Positions 1 to 10,695 are shown, numbered from the stretch's first letter. The stretch: DNA of 64,000 bases from Albugo candida (GCA_905220665.1 CAJNAR010000013.1:124001-188000), one strand, 5' to 3'. A program made the numbers and translations. Notes: generated from the sequence alone by a model not told the origin.

Positions 1-1
1 C

Positions 2-2095
2 GGCAAAGAATTCGAAGCATTCGCGAACAAGATCAACGCCGCGTTAGGATGGCCTCGTTTGACCAACTTGAGGCAGATGGAAGTCTCCAAAACTGAGCAA
101 GTTGACCCACTCGGACGCTCGTTTGGTCGGGCTCAAGACAACCCTGCAATTCCGAATTCTCCGTCAAAAGTGTGTTGTTGCTGCCATAGCTGGGGGGATG
201 TGCTGTATCGCTTCATGTCCTTGTTCTGCTATCCTCTAGCAGCAAACGTGCTGCAATATCGTCGTCACGTTCGAATGAATGCACTCAAACAAATGATTGC
301 CAAGTACAATCACGCATTTATGAAAGGTCCACGGGCCCGAGGCCTATTGAATGCTGTGAAGCTCGGCTACTCATCCGACGATTACTCGTTGGTGTACTTG
401 GAGCTATTGTTTAAAGAAAGCTTTCAATCGACTTGTGTGCCTACGAATGGAAACATCGGCAAGCCAGCGCTGCCCATAGTGTTGCTATTTGCCGGTCGTG
501 GAACATATCGCTCACCTTTGTATTTGGATCCAAACGATCTACTCGTCCGATCGATCCCACAATGCCCAGAACTCACAGCATTTATCGATGAGCAATGGAT
601 AGAAATCGTCAGTGAGCTGAATACACTCTTACGATGCGTTGTGTGTCAAGATTGGGGAATCGTGCAGACTCTGCTTCCAGTCGCGAGGTTTCTCGAGACG
701 ATCAATGCTCGAAATCTGCAAAGTCAAACGAATCGGTTGGGAGGATTGTGTATGCACCTCGGGCGTTTCTACGTCCAGGATCCAGACGAAATGGGGGCTG
801 ATGGATCGGAAGAATGTAAGCTTGGTTTGTTTCTGACAACATCCAATAGCTCAGGCACATTAACAACTTCATCCAACAAAGGAGAAAGCAAAAGTCGAAA
901 AAATGCTTCCTTCCTAAGTGGACGCGCGTACACAGGCTACAACGTGGCGTTTAAGAACAAGGATTCCAGTGTGAGTAGCCGTGAACGACGACGGAGCCCC
1001 GAGAATGCGAAAGACGCGTGGTGTGATTTAGCTACATCATCGTCTCCATCCTCACCGTCCACCTCAAATCCTTCGATGGCGAGAAGTCGAATACGCGCCG
1101 AAGCACTGCGACTTCGTTCAACCACAAGTGGTGAAGAGTTTGATAAAAGGGAGAATCAAGCAACCCGAAGAAATGGCCATGAGCAGTCTCAGCGACAGGA
1201 ATATCCGAAATTGACCAAATTGAGTCATGTACGACATGGACATCCTGGCGTTTATAAGATCTGGCAAGGACCAATTGATACTTCGTTGCCTGTTGCAGGT
1301 GTCCTTATCACATCGACTGAGCTAGAAGACCGGCTTATACATCAAAGTAGAATCAATCGGGTACTTTTCGTCCTCCATCGCTATCTATTGCCGTGCAACG
1401 TACCTTTGAGACCTCTCCAATGTCTACACCATCGAACACATCGTGACGACGAGCGAGATGATCAAGAAGAGAAGCCAAATCTACGCAACCGATTCACAGC
1501 TATGGGAGGCAAATCAAGTCCAATATTGACAAGCGCACTGTATGGAGCCGCAGCGAATCCAACCCTGCTAAGTAGCGTTTCTTGGATCCTTCATATCACT
1601 CTTTTATGTCTCCTAATGATGGATCTGGCAATCACATTCGCTACTATTGCCAATATGAAATGTGTCAACAACGGCCAAGTCGATATCAATTGCTCTGTGT
1701 CAATTCTCATCCCAATCATGCTATTTCCCGTCCCTTTGGCTATTATTATTGCTCCTGTTACGGGGATATCATCGCTGGCATTATCATCACCTCAATTTTC
1801 CAGGCAGTATGCAATTTGGAATATGTTTTCGATTGTAAATGTTGGCATCGCTGCTCTTTGTGGAATTCTCAACACGAGTCGACTGGTTGCGCCGTGGTTT
1901 GCAGGATCCTTTCCAATTTTGCCAATGTTACTGCTCGCTGTCAAGTTCGGAGAAGCGTATATCGTAGAGCGATATATTGCCTTCCAAGAGACTTACCGAC
2001 GGCGAAGAGGATGGCGAGGTCTCATGAAGCGAAGATTATCAGATGCAAGTAATAGCGGGATCAGCCCGAGCATGTCGCCGCCGGAAACACCATAG
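2..2095 (+). CDS. Polytopic membrane protein, 5'-truncated by the window edge
   Basis: The frame is already open at base 2 with no in-frame stop upstream, so the N-terminus lies outside the window; about 697 residues are visible, ending at a TAG. A Cys-rich stretch (VCCCCHSWGDVLYRF) is followed by a charged, possibly cytosolic region with a Ser-rich low-complexity stretch. The C-terminal quarter holds four hydrophobic segments (for example WILHITLLCLLMMDLAITFA and ILIPIMLFPVPLAIIIAPV) and ends in a basic tail. I do not recognise the family and assign no function. The architecture suggests a membrane protein with a large soluble N-terminal part. It ends 38 bp from the convergent aminotransferase gene. 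Confidence 0.75.
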   Translation, partial: GKEFEAFANKINAALGWPRLTNLRQMEVSKTEQVDPLGRSFGRAQDNPAIPNSPSKVCCCCHSWGDVLYRFMSLFCYPLAANVLQYRRHVRMNALKQMIAKYNHAFMKGPRARGLLNAVKLGYSSDDYSLVYLELLFKESFQSTCVPTNGNIGKPALPIVLLFAGRGTYRSPLYLDPNDLLVRSIPQCPELTAFIDEQWIEIVSELNTLLRCVVCQDWGIVQTLLPVARFLETINARNLQSQTNRLGGLCMHLGRFYVQDPDEMGADGSEECKLGLFLTTSNSSGTLTTSSNKGESKSRKNASFLSGRAYTGYNVAFKNKDSSVSSRERRRSPENAKDAWCDLATSSSPSSPSTSNPSMARSRIRAEALRLRSTTSGEEFDKRENQATRRNGHEQSQRQEYPKLTKLSHVRHGHPGVYKIWQGPIDTSLPVAGVLITSTELEDRLIHQSRINRVLFVLHRYLLPCNVPLRPLQCLHHRTHRDDERDDQEEKPNLRNRFTAMGGKSSPILTSALYGAAANPTLLSSVSWILHITLLCLLMMDLAITFATIANMKCVNNGQVDINCSVSILIPIMLFPVPLAIIIAPVTGISSLALSSPQFSRQYAIWNMFSIVNVGIAALCGILNTSRLVAPWFAGSFPILPMLLLAVKFGEAYIVERYIAFQETYRRRRGWRGLMKRRLSDASNSGISPSMSPPETP

Positions 2096-2133
2096 TACGA
2101 TTGAAAAAGACATTTTCTATTGTGAGCAAATAG

Positions 2134-3718
2134 CTACAAAATGTCATTGATAAAGGCTTCTTCTATCGTGTTGACAACCCAATCAATATCTTCTTGAGTC
2201 ACAATGAGCGGGGGGCATAATCGTATGGTTCTACAGAGAATCGGATGTGAGAAATGGTAATGATAGCAAGTATTTCATCGTACTTCTCGCCGGCTGATAT
2301 CAGCAAAAGATTCTTTTCCATCAGTGCAAATTTTGTCAGTGGATTGACGGGATTTTTGCACTCCACACCAATGAATAATGCCTGACGACCGTGAGGCACG
2401 CGAACTTGAGAGATTTTATCGGGGTATTTCGCTTGCAGCGCTTCTAGTTGTTGTGCAAGGTAGGCTCCACGAGATTGTACATTCGCTAAGAACTCTGTCG
2501 ATTTGATTTTGTTCAAAACGACTTCGGCAACTTTGCAAATGAGAGGATTCCCACCAAAGGTTGTACCGTGCGAGCCTGGCGTCACAACATCAGCGACATG
2601 ATCACGTACGAGGATTGCACCGATAGGAAGTCCGCCTGCCAGTGGCTTTGCTAGCGTCATAATGTCTGGATTGATTCCGTACCACTCGTGGGCAAACAGC
2701 TTTCCTGTTCGACCCAACCCGCATTGTACTTCATCCGTTATCAATAATGCATCATTTTCGTCACAAAGCGCTCTCAACTCTTGCAAAAATGATGGATTCG
2801 CTGGAATCACTCCGCCTTCTCCTTGTATCGGCTCAATAATGACTCCTGCCGTCTTTTTCGAAATCAAATTTCGCACGTGATCGATATCATTGTACTCGGC
2901 GTACCGCACACCGGGTATCAGCGGCATAAAAGCTTCTCTAATTGCTGGCTTGTATGTTAACGTCAATGCAGCAGCAGTTCGACCATGGAAGCCGCCTTTG
3001 AACGAGATAAATTCCATTTTTTGCCCCTCTAACGCGCTACAACAAAATTCCAGTGATTTCATCGACGCATGGAGTGTCTCACTTACGTTCCCTTTGCCTT
3101 TTGATTCGCGTAAAGCCGTGCGAATTTATAGGCTCCTTCATTGGCTTCTGTACCGGAATTGCAAAAGAACACTTTATCGAAAGAGGAATGATCCACCAGC
3201 ATCTTTGCAAGCTCCAGTGGTGCCTGTGTGTGGAATAAGTTGCTCGTGTGGCATATTTGCTATATTTCTCATTGGTTATCGACAGAAAAAGCCTGGTGAC
3301 GCATGTGAGGACCAACCTTTGCCCCTTGCACAAGCGCTGCCTGCCAATCCGAGTCATTGTGACCAAGCCCAGTTACTGCGATACCAGCGCAGAAATCCAA
3401 GTATTTTTGGCCGTTTTGATCGAATAAATACTGTCCTTCTCCGTGCGTGAAGAAGGTATCTTCTTTGCCACGAATTCCATCGGCGTTATATGTGTGCACG
3501 AGGTACTTTCGATCGTATTCTTCAGGTTTTGAAAAAGTACGGAGTTGTGCATTGGATGAAAAACTCATAAAGGATGGCTGCGTCTCGCAGGAACGCCACA
3601 CGCGAGGCGTAAATGGCGCTATTCGATGGCGAAGGTGGCGAGGAAGTACCATGAATGATAGCGATTGACGGATTGGATAGAAATCAGATCGTGCATAGGG
3701 GCGGTAAGGGTATAGCAA
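2134..3718 (-). CDS. Acetylornithine aminotransferase, probably mitochondrial
   Basis: A PLP-dependent class-III aminotransferase of arginine biosynthesis (N-acetylglutamate semialdehyde to N-acetylornithine, using glutamate). Four exons: 3718-3317, 3259-3087, 3036-2284 and 2230-2134, with introns of 57, 50 and 53 nt, give 474 residues. Seen: the FCNSGTEANEGAYKFARLY cofactor region, FKGGFHGRT, the aspartate region ITDEVQCGLGRTG, and the PLP lysine in TLAKPLAGGLPIG. The C-terminal exon restores IRLCPPLIVTQEDIDWV, which the unspliced frame lacks. The N-terminus is basic and Arg/Ser-rich with few acids, which suits a mitochondrial presequence; a second Met at 3652 is an alternative start. It could be a related ornithine-type transaminase, but a clear ornithine aminotransferase lies at 31.7-33.2 kb, which favours this call. 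Confidence 0.88.
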
Positions 3719-3878
3719 GAAGGGCAGGGTTCGGGTCTATTTCTAGCGTATAATCCTTCTTTGCCTAACCCGCTTCTATAACCTCGTCTTACCCTACCCT
3801 GAGTAGACCACGAAAGTTTTCATTAAAATCCATTTCGTCACCGAGCGCTCAAGTGTACAAGAAATTTATAGCGTTGAT
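3719..3878. promoter_or_regulatory. Short divergent intergenic region
   Basis: These 160 bp separate the start codons of the aminotransferase (minus strand) and the decapping-coactivator candidate (plus strand), so they must hold both core promoters and 5' leaders. No clear TATA or initiator could be assigned by eye. Confidence 0.4.
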
Positions 3879-4832
3879 ATGTCGCACGAACTAGTAGGTC
3901 GTCCATTAATCCCATTTTTTGATCAACAGGATAATATAAATGCGTCTTTGGCATGTAACGATACCGTACCATTCGAAAAAATGGACGTGGATGCGCGTGT
4001 TTGGAATAAGAAGCTTGGGTATTTTGAATATCCTTCATCTGTCACGTCACAAAAGGTACATAATAAGCGGAAGGTAGCTGGACGCTACGCAGACACAAAG
4101 CGATCAAATTCTACCGGTCGAAATCAGAAACGAGGTGACACGCAAAATGTTTGTAGTGGTCCCATTTCCATTCTCTCGCGATCAGAGAAGGTTCAATCTC
4201 AATACACGCCAAAGAGGGAATCATTCAAGGCGAATTACGATCAGTTAATCGCCTGCTCGTCATCCTCATTACCGTCTTCTTTTTCATCTTTATCTGCAAA
4301 GTGTTTATTAACACCGCAAATGCTCGCTTCCAGTTGCCCTGTAGCAGTTATGGAGAAGCCGGCATTAGATTTTACACTCAATGAGACTATCTCGAAACCC
4401 AAAGAGAAGAATGAAGCAGTGAAAAAACAAACGAATTTGGTCAAGCGCAATACTAAAGAAAGAAAGCATATACAAAAGACAACACATGCGAATATACAAA
4501 GAAAGCCGCTGGATGCAGGAGAAAAATGGGCCTGGTCGGCATTTCAGACATCACCGGATCCAGACAAGCTTCCTCTGCCTCCTTTCATTATGGAACAAAA
4601 AATGAATGGTATCTCTGTGATTCCGACAATTGCTGCAGGAGTTCTCGCAGAGCCTGCCGAATCGAAAATGGATGTGTCGGATGTCAACGGACAATCGATA
4701 GAGTCAGAGAAGGAGACTCAGCCGCCTCTTCCACCGCCACCCTTAGGAAAGAATGCTCTGTCCGAGACTCGAGTCTATTCGATTGAACAGTCGATGACAC
4801 AGGATCTATGTCGAATGCTCAACATTGGCTAA
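3879..4832 (+). CDS. PNRC/Edc1-like mRNA-decapping coactivator candidate
   Basis: A 317-residue, mostly low-complexity and probably disordered protein, rich in Ser, Lys and Pro. The one recognisable element is WSAFQTSPDPDKLPLPPF at about residues 219-236. It resembles the short linear motif of PNRC2 and yeast Edc1/Edc2 proteins (aromatic-AG-x-x-F, SP-x-P, LP-x-P-x-F), in which the proline part binds the DCP1 EVH1 domain and the aromatic part activates DCP2. A proline run (QPPLPPPPLG) and a C-terminal LCRMLNIG helix-like tail follow, as in some plant and fungal family members. Function is inferred from this motif only; the rest of the protein resembles nothing I know. XRN1, which degrades decapped mRNA, is 29 kb away, but that proximity proves nothing. 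Confidence 0.55.
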   Translation: MSHELVGRPLIPFFDQQDNINASLACNDTVPFEKMDVDARVWNKKLGYFEYPSSVTSQKVHNKRKVAGRYADTKRSNSTGRNQKRGDTQNVCSGPISILSRSEKVQSQYTPKRESFKANYDQLIACSSSSLPSSFSSLSAKCLLTPQMLASSCPVAVMEKPALDFTLNETISKPKEKNEAVKKQTNLVKRNTKERKHIQKTTHANIQRKPLDAGEKWAWSAFQTSPDPDKLPLPPFIMEQKMNGISVIPTIAAGVLAEPAESKMDVSDVNGQSIESEKETQPPLPPPPLGKNALSETRVYSIEQSMTQDLCRMLNIG

Positions 4833-4971
4833 CTATCACAAGACTCGAAGACAAAGAATGGTAAAGATATGTCGCTACAGCCTAATGAGAAATACATTTG
4901 CGATTACCAGTTCTGAGATCCGTTTGATTTGATTTTCTGGACGATGAGCATCCAAAGTATGAATACCCCCA

Positions 4972-7900
4972 CTACCTTTCTGCCACATGGATAGCCGTAC
5001 TGGTCGAATCTTTGTCCAAAACAGGATTCGGAATCGCTTGCATCAATACACGTTCGTAGTCGTGCGGTATCACACGTTTTATCATCCTCTTGGACGCATT
5101 CCAATCACTGAGTATCTGCTTGCCTCGAAGAGAGCCTGTACGGTGCACGTGTTCGGTGATCAAATCGTATACCTTGCACACTTCTACCTCATCCGCCGCA
5201 GTGCTCAGAGGAGCAATCGATACCATCCCTCGATTGCATTTGCTTTCGAAGATATCATCCTCGTCGTAGACGTACGCGATTCCCCCCGACATCCCGGCCG
5301 CAAAATTACGGCCTGTTGTACCGAGAACGACAACACGACCACCCGTCATGTACTCGCATCCGTGGTCTCCTACTCCCTCGACCACTGTTTGAACACCAGA
5401 ATTTCGGACACAAAATCGTTCTCCTGCTTTTCCGGCAAAAAAAGCTTTACCACTTGTGGCACCGTATAAGACTGCATTACCAACAATCACATTTTCTTGA
5501 TCCGTGAGACCTGAGGTGAAGTCGGGACTCGGGTACACAACGACTTGGCCGCCAGAGAGTGCTTTCCCGACATAATCATTTGAATCTCCCTCCAACTCGA
5601 GTAGAATCCCTTTCGCCAGCCCAAATGCGAGACTTTGGCCTCCATGACCACGCAATTTGAGATGAATTGTTTCGTCAGGCAAACCTTGTTCGCCAAAGCG
5701 TTTGCAAATCTCATGAGATAGAGTGGCTCCAAGTGTTCGATTGACATTACTGATACAGTGTTCAATTGTCACTTTTTTCCCATGCTCCAAAGCTTCTTCA
5801 GCTTGTGGGATAAATACACAAGTGTCTACTGAATTGTGTGTCGCATGTTCCTGACTGATTTCTTTCGTTACTCCGGCTTGATCGTTGAGGCTTCTAGCAT
5901 TCACCAGCAATGGAGACAAATCCAGCTTCTCACTCTTGTAATGGAGAGCTTTCTCGTCCACATACATCATATCCGCTCGACCGATCAAATCCTCGAGTCG
6001 CCGGAAGCCTAGTCGGCGCATATAATTTTGCACTTCTTCCGCCATCAGGAAGAAAAAGTTTACGACATGTTCGGGCTTTCCTGCGAATTTCTTGCGCAAT
6101 TCTTCATCTTGAGTCGCAATTCCCACCGGACAAGTGTTCAAATGGCATTTTCGCATCATGATGCACCCCAGAGCGATGAGAGGAGCAGTAGCAAAGCCAA
6201 ATTCTTCAGCTCCCAACAAGGCGGCGATAATGACATCCCGTCCAGTTTTCAATTGCCCGTCTGTCTGAAGACGAACGCGTGATCGCAAGTCATTCAAAAC
6301 CAGTGTTTGTTGGACTTCAGCCAAGCCTAACTCCCACGGAAGACCTCCATTTTTGACTCCTGTCCACGATGACGCGCCAGTTCCTCCATCGTGCCCAGAC
6401 ACCGTGATATGGTCGGATTTGGCTTTGGCCACACCTGCTGCTATCACGCCCACGCCCACTTCGGAGACCAATTTGACCGAGATCTCGGCAGCGGGATTGG
6501 AATGTTTGAGATCGTGTATAAGTTGCGCGAGGTCTTCGATTGAGTAGATATCGTGATGTGGAGGAGGAGAAATCAGTCCAACTCCCGGTGTTGTGTGCCT
6601 CAACGAGCCGATGTATTCGCTCACTTTATGACCGGGTAATTCTCCTCCTTCGCCTGGTTTCGCACCTTGTGCCATCTTGATCTGCAGTTGATCTGCATTG
6701 GTCAAGTAATTCATTGTGACGCCAAATCGACCGGATGCTACTTGCTTGATCGCGGACCGCTTGAGATTGTGTTTGCCATTCTCTGGAATGAAGCGTGATT
6801 TGTCTTCTCCGCCTTCCCCCGTGTTACTACGCCCACCGATCGTGTTCATAGCTACGGCTAAAGCTTCATGCGATTCCTGTGAGATACTTCCCAGACTCAT
6901 GGCTCCCGTATTGAATCGTTTGACGATTTCTGTAACACTCTCACATTCCTCAATCGGAGGCATCAAGTGTTCCTCTACAAAATGAAAGTCCAGCAAACCG
7001 CGCAAATTCACTTTCTTGCACAAATTATTGGTTTCATCGGCGTATTGCGCATAAGCTTCACGTGAATTGGTGCGAACGGCTTGTTGTAGCGCGACCATAT
7101 TTTTTGGCGAATTGTAATGCACTTCCGAATCGTTTCGAAAATGATAGCTTCCAGGATTACGGATTAGTGGGGGCAGATTCGAATGCGAGGGATACCCAGA
7201 CTCATGAAGCCGCGCAATATCGGTGTACATTGCTTCAAAATCAGTTCCTTGGATTCGTGAGGTCGTTCCTTCAAAGCATAAATTGATAATATCTTCGCCC
7301 AAACCAACCGCCTCAAACACTTGAGCTCCTTTATACGATTGCAGTGTGGAGATTCCCATTTTGGACATCACTTTGAGAATTCCTTTGCCAACTGCCGCTC
7401 GATACTTTTCAAAAGCTTCTTCGTTGTTCAATTCACTTTGACGAATCGAGCGTAAAAGTCCATCTTCATTCATTTTCTTGAGAGCTTCTTCGACCATGTA
7501 AGGGTTGATACCATCAGCTCCAAAGCCCAACAGGGTGCAAAAATCATGGACTTCTTTGACGTCACCGCATTCAGTGAACAAAGCGACACTAGTTCGTTGT
7601 TGTGTTCGCAGTAGATGCTGATGCACAGCTCCCATTGCAAGAAGAGATGGAACAGGATATCGTCCAACACCGGCTCTCGAATCAGACAAGATAAGAATGG
7701 GTGCATTTCCACGAGATATAGCATCAGTGGCTTCTTCACAGAGTCGATACAGAGCATCGACGAGTCCACGTGCCCCACTTTTAGCTTGAAAGGTGGCATC
7801 CAACACACAGGGAGTCCATTCAGTACGAATTGTATCCTTGAAGTTTTGCATTTCTTGACTGGAAAGCACAGGATGCTCAACTAAAAGCCGTTTTGCATGT

Positions 7901-9843
7901 GACTCGGTGGCGTCTAAAATGTTCTTTTCAGGCCCTACGGGACATACTAGACTCATCACGAGTTCTTCCCGTATTGGATCGATGGGAGGATTAGTGACTT
8001 GTGCGAAAAGCTGTTTGAAGTACTCAAATGGTAGTTTTGGCTGCTCGGATAAGACAGCCAAAGGAGCATCATTTCCCATACTTCCCAATGCTTCTTTTCC
8101 TGATAAAGCCATTGGCATCATAAGAAGCTCCATACTTTCGGTAGTGAAGCCAAACATATTGAGTCGTCGATTTACTTCTCGGAGATTCTTATTCTGCCGC
8201 TTCTTCTTCAGTTGTGATGCGGCCACATTTGCAGTATCCAGACTTGAGCGTTCCTTCGCGAGTATCGCCTCGAGACAGAGTTCATTTAGCGTGACCATGT
8301 TGTCATCCAGCCACGTTTGAAAAGGACGACTCTGACCGACATGCTGCTTCACTTCGGTATCGGAGACGATCTTCCCATTCTCGAAATCGACTAGGAACAT
8401 TTTTCCAGGTTCTAGACGACGTTTTGCTTGTATATCCTTCTCACTCAAGTCTTCCAAAACACCGATTTCGCTTGATAAGATCACATGGTCGTCTTTTGTA
8501 ATGTAATAACGACTTGGTCGTAAGCCATTACGATCTAGTGTTGCTCCAATATACTTTCCATCGGTGAAAGCCATCATAGCTGGCCCGTCCCAAGGTTCCA
8601 TCAAGCAGGATTGGTACTTGTACATATTTTTCTTGTAATCTTCAATGCACGTATCATTCTGCCACGCTTCCGGGATCATCATCATCATTGCTTCTGGAAG
8701 GGAGCGATTACAGGAGCTAGCTTTAGTCAGTAATTCCAGCACAGAATCAAAATTTCCCGAGTCTGACTTTGTATCCGAGCAAACGGGTAGTAAATCTTGT
8801 GTACGATTTCCAAAGTAGTTGCTGTGTAGAGTGCCTCCACGAGCAAACATCCAATTTTTATTCCCACGTAATGTATTGATTTCTCCATTATGACACATAA
8901 TTCGATTCGGTTGAGCTCGATCCCATGAAGGGAATGTGTTGGTAGAGAATCGAGAGTGAACTAACGCAACATACGCCTCAAAGTCGATTTCCTTGAGATC
9001 ATCAAAATATTCAAAAAGCTGTTGAGGAGTGAGCTGTCCTTTGTACGTGATCGTCCGATTACTGAGCGAACAAATATAAAAATCAGCATTCTTCTCATTC
9101 ATGGTGGTCACCAACGACCGTAATCGGTACAACTCCTTCTCAAAATCATCGCCTTTCAGTGTGGCGGTATTCGAATTTAAAATAATTACCTGTTCTACAT
9201 GCGGCTCTGAAGCCAGAGACGTTGCGCCAAGTGTTTTGGGGGTTGTTGGAACTCGCCGCCAGCCAAAAACCTTTAATCCGATAGTTTCGCCAACATCCTG
9301 GAATGTTTTCCGGCAAGATTCAATCATGTCGATATTACTTTTATTGAAAAATACGTTCCCGATCGCGTAATGTTCAGGCTGAAGTATGGACGGATTGGCT
9401 CGGAATGCTTTTGCAGCTTCCAAGCCAAACTCACCATCTTGGACCACACGTTGAACAAATTTATGTGGCAGCGAAATCAGCATCCCAGCGCCGTCGCCGG
9501 AAGCAGGATCACAGCCACAACCGCCGCGATGAGACATACGGACGAGCATTTCATTTGCTCTCATTACAATTTGACGTGAAGGCTTTTTCTTTAGGGATGC
9601 AATCATCCCGACACCACAGCTATCGCGCTCATATTCTTCCCGATATAATCCTTTTTTCTCGAAAATCGATCGTTTGTCTTGCCCATTTGGTATCGTTCGA
9701 AAGGAACGCCACCATGTCTGATTTGTTGTACAATTTGTTGGATGGGCGAGTTGTTTATTTGCTTCCCTTATCGCACGTGAGAGCCTCGAGGTGTTTAAGG
9801 CGACTGCATGTCTTCCTCGGCTGAATTGTACAGAACGAAGCAT
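4972..9843 (-). CDS. Glutamate synthase, large (alpha/GltB-type) chain
   Basis: Makes two glutamates from glutamine and 2-oxoglutarate. Single exon. The frame opens at 9942, but the Met at 9843 begins a basic, Arg/Ser-rich stretch like a mitochondrial presequence and is preferred (1623 residues). The propeptide precedes the amidotransferase nucleophile Cys in RDSCGVGMIA. Then come the class-II glutaminase domain (MSHRGGCGCDPASGDGAG, GEINTLRGN), the central domain, the FMN-binding synthase domain (PPPHHDIYSIEDLAQLI, GHDGGTGASSW), the 3Fe-4S cysteines in CIMMRKCHLNTCPVG, and the C-terminal beta-helix (LRGHGGQSLAFG, GGRVVVLG). It stops after VIPHDYERVL, where fungal and plant NADH enzymes continue into the small FAD/NAD(P)H chain. 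That chain is absent here, so the partner must be encoded elsewhere or ferredoxin is the donor. Confidence 0.95.
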   Translation of the reverse strand: MLRSVQFSRGRHAVALNTSRLSRAIREANKQLAHPTNCTTNQTWWRSFRTIPNGQDKRSIFEKKGLYREEYERDSCGVGMIASLKKKPSRQIVMRANEMLVRMSHRGGCGCDPASGDGAGMLISLPHKFVQRVVQDGEFGLEAAKAFRANPSILQPEHYAIGNVFFNKSNIDMIESCRKTFQDVGETIGLKVFGWRRVPTTPKTLGATSLASEPHVEQVIILNSNTATLKGDDFEKELYRLRSLVTTMNEKNADFYICSLSNRTITYKGQLTPQQLFEYFDDLKEIDFEAYVALVHSRFSTNTFPSWDRAQPNRIMCHNGEINTLRGNKNWMFARGGTLHSNYFGNRTQDLLPVCSDTKSDSGNFDSVLELLTKASSCNRSLPEAMMMMIPEAWQNDTCIEDYKKNMYKYQSCLMEPWDGPAMMAFTDGKYIGATLDRNGLRPSRYYITKDDHVILSSEIGVLEDLSEKDIQAKRRLEPGKMFLVDFENGKIVSDTEVKQHVGQSRPFQTWLDDNMVTLNELCLEAILAKERSSLDTANVAASQLKKKRQNKNLREVNRRLNMFGFTTESMELLMMPMALSGKEALGSMGNDAPLAVLSEQPKLPFEYFKQLFAQVTNPPIDPIREELVMSLVCPVGPEKNILDATESHAKRLLVEHPVLSSQEMQNFKDTIRTEWTPCVLDATFQAKSGARGLVDALYRLCEEATDAISRGNAPILILSDSRAGVGRYPVPSLLAMGAVHQHLLRTQQRTSVALFTECGDVKEVHDFCTLLGFGADGINPYMVEEALKKMNEDGLLRSIRQSELNNEEAFEKYRAAVGKGILKVMSKMGISTLQSYKGAQVFEAVGLGEDIINLCFEGTTSRIQGTDFEAMYTDIARLHESGYPSHSNLPPLIRNPGSYHFRNDSEVHYNSPKNMVALQQAVRTNSREAYAQYADETNNLCKKVNLRGLLDFHFVEEHLMPPIEECESVTEIVKRFNTGAMSLGSISQESHEALAVAMNTIGGRSNTGEGGEDKSRFIPENGKHNLKRSAIKQVASGRFGVTMNYLTNADQLQIKMAQGAKPGEGGELPGHKVSEYIGSLRHTTPGVGLISPPPHHDIYSIEDLAQLIHDLKHSNPAAEISVKLVSEVGVGVIAAGVAKAKSDHITVSGHDGGTGASSWTGVKNGGLPWELGLAEVQQTLVLNDLRSRVRLQTDGQLKTGRDVIIAALLGAEEFGFATAPLIALGCIMMRKCHLNTCPVGIATQDEELRKKFAGKPEHVVNFFFLMAEEVQNYMRRLGFRRLEDLIGRADMMYVDEKALHYKSEKLDLSPLLVNARSLNDQAGVTKEISQEHATHNSVDTCVFIPQAEEALEHGKKVTIEHCISNVNRTLGATLSHEICKRFGEQGLPDETIHLKLRGHGGQSLAFGLAKGILLELEGDSNDYVGKALSGGQVVVYPSPDFTSGLTDQENVIVGNAVLYGATSGKAFFAGKAGERFCVRNSGVQTVVEGVGDHGCEYMTGGRVVVLGTTGRNFAAGMSGGIAYVYDEDDIFESKCNRGMVSIAPLSTAADEVEVCKVYDLITEHVHRTGSLRGKQILSDWNASKRMIKRVIPHDYERVLMQAIPNPVLDKDSTSTAIHVAER

Positions 9844-10009
9844 CTGACGCACCAAAACGAATCGTTCCTTCACAAGAGATAGCGTGGACCACAAAACATT
9901 AGAGTGTTCGACTGCGCAGGAACCTTGTGAAAAGGCACACATTACGACTGTTTGGGTCGCGCTTGGTTGGACTTGTCACATTGCGACGATCTCTGACTGA
10001 CAACAGAAA

Positions 10010-10619
10010 ATGAGCTACAATGCTGCGCATCATCCATACAATCAGAGTAGTGAAGTCCGTGTGTCAATGATGGATTCAGCAACACCACCTGCTATTGCAC
10101 AAGGAGTCGACAAGAATGGCTTGCTTCTAGGTCGCTGGAGACGAGGAATTTGCAGTTCCTCAATCGAACATTTAGTTCCCAACAGTAAGAACGCTATTAT
10201 TCATGTTTTGTATCAAGTGTAATTGCTTTCTCGTGTAACTCACAGCGTTGATGTCATTCGTTTGTCCTGGAGTTTCTTTGGCTCAGATTTCAGCTCGGCT
10301 TGGCTTACTAAGCTACTCTTACGTGGTTCTTTACTTTGTTTTGCTGTATGCGCTATGCATCGCTGCAGCTGTGACGAAAAACAGCTTTCTTGTAGCAATT
10401 TGCATTTTCTTATCGCTCATCGTACTTTACAGTCATATGCGTCTTCGTTGGAGAATTCGACAATTATTTTCAATTCCCGGATCAATTTTGGAGGATTTTA
10501 TATACACAACTTTTCTTGGATCCTTTTCAATTTGTCAATTGGCCGCTCATGTAGAATCATATGTTCCTGGTGATTGTACATTTTCCCCAAGAGCTACGCT
10601 ACCGGGCTATCACTATTAA
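10010..10619 (+). CDS. PLAC8 (Cys-rich) family membrane protein
   Basis: Two exons, 10010-10184 and 10246-10619, joined across a 61-nt intron (GTAAGA..ACAG), give 182 residues. The join makes HLVPNTLMSFVCPGVSLAQI, the typical PLAC8 opening (W..G-C...CLM..FCPCVSLAQ). Next are a hydrophobic hairpin (VVLYFVLLYALCIAAAV and FLVAICIFLSLIVL) and the RWRIRQLFSIPGS motif. The tail FLGSFSICQLAAHVE normally reads CCCSFWCSCCALCQ; several family cysteines are replaced here (ICSSS, TTFLGS). Plant and animal members act in metal or cell-size control, but no role can be assigned here. It is divergent from the glutamate synthase gene and convergent with the MORN gene. Confidence 0.8.
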
Positions 10620-10695
10620 TGTAGCATTGTGGTGACTAGAGCGCTTCATGCATCTGAATTCATATCAATCTTTATTAATCAACAAACGATCTAGT

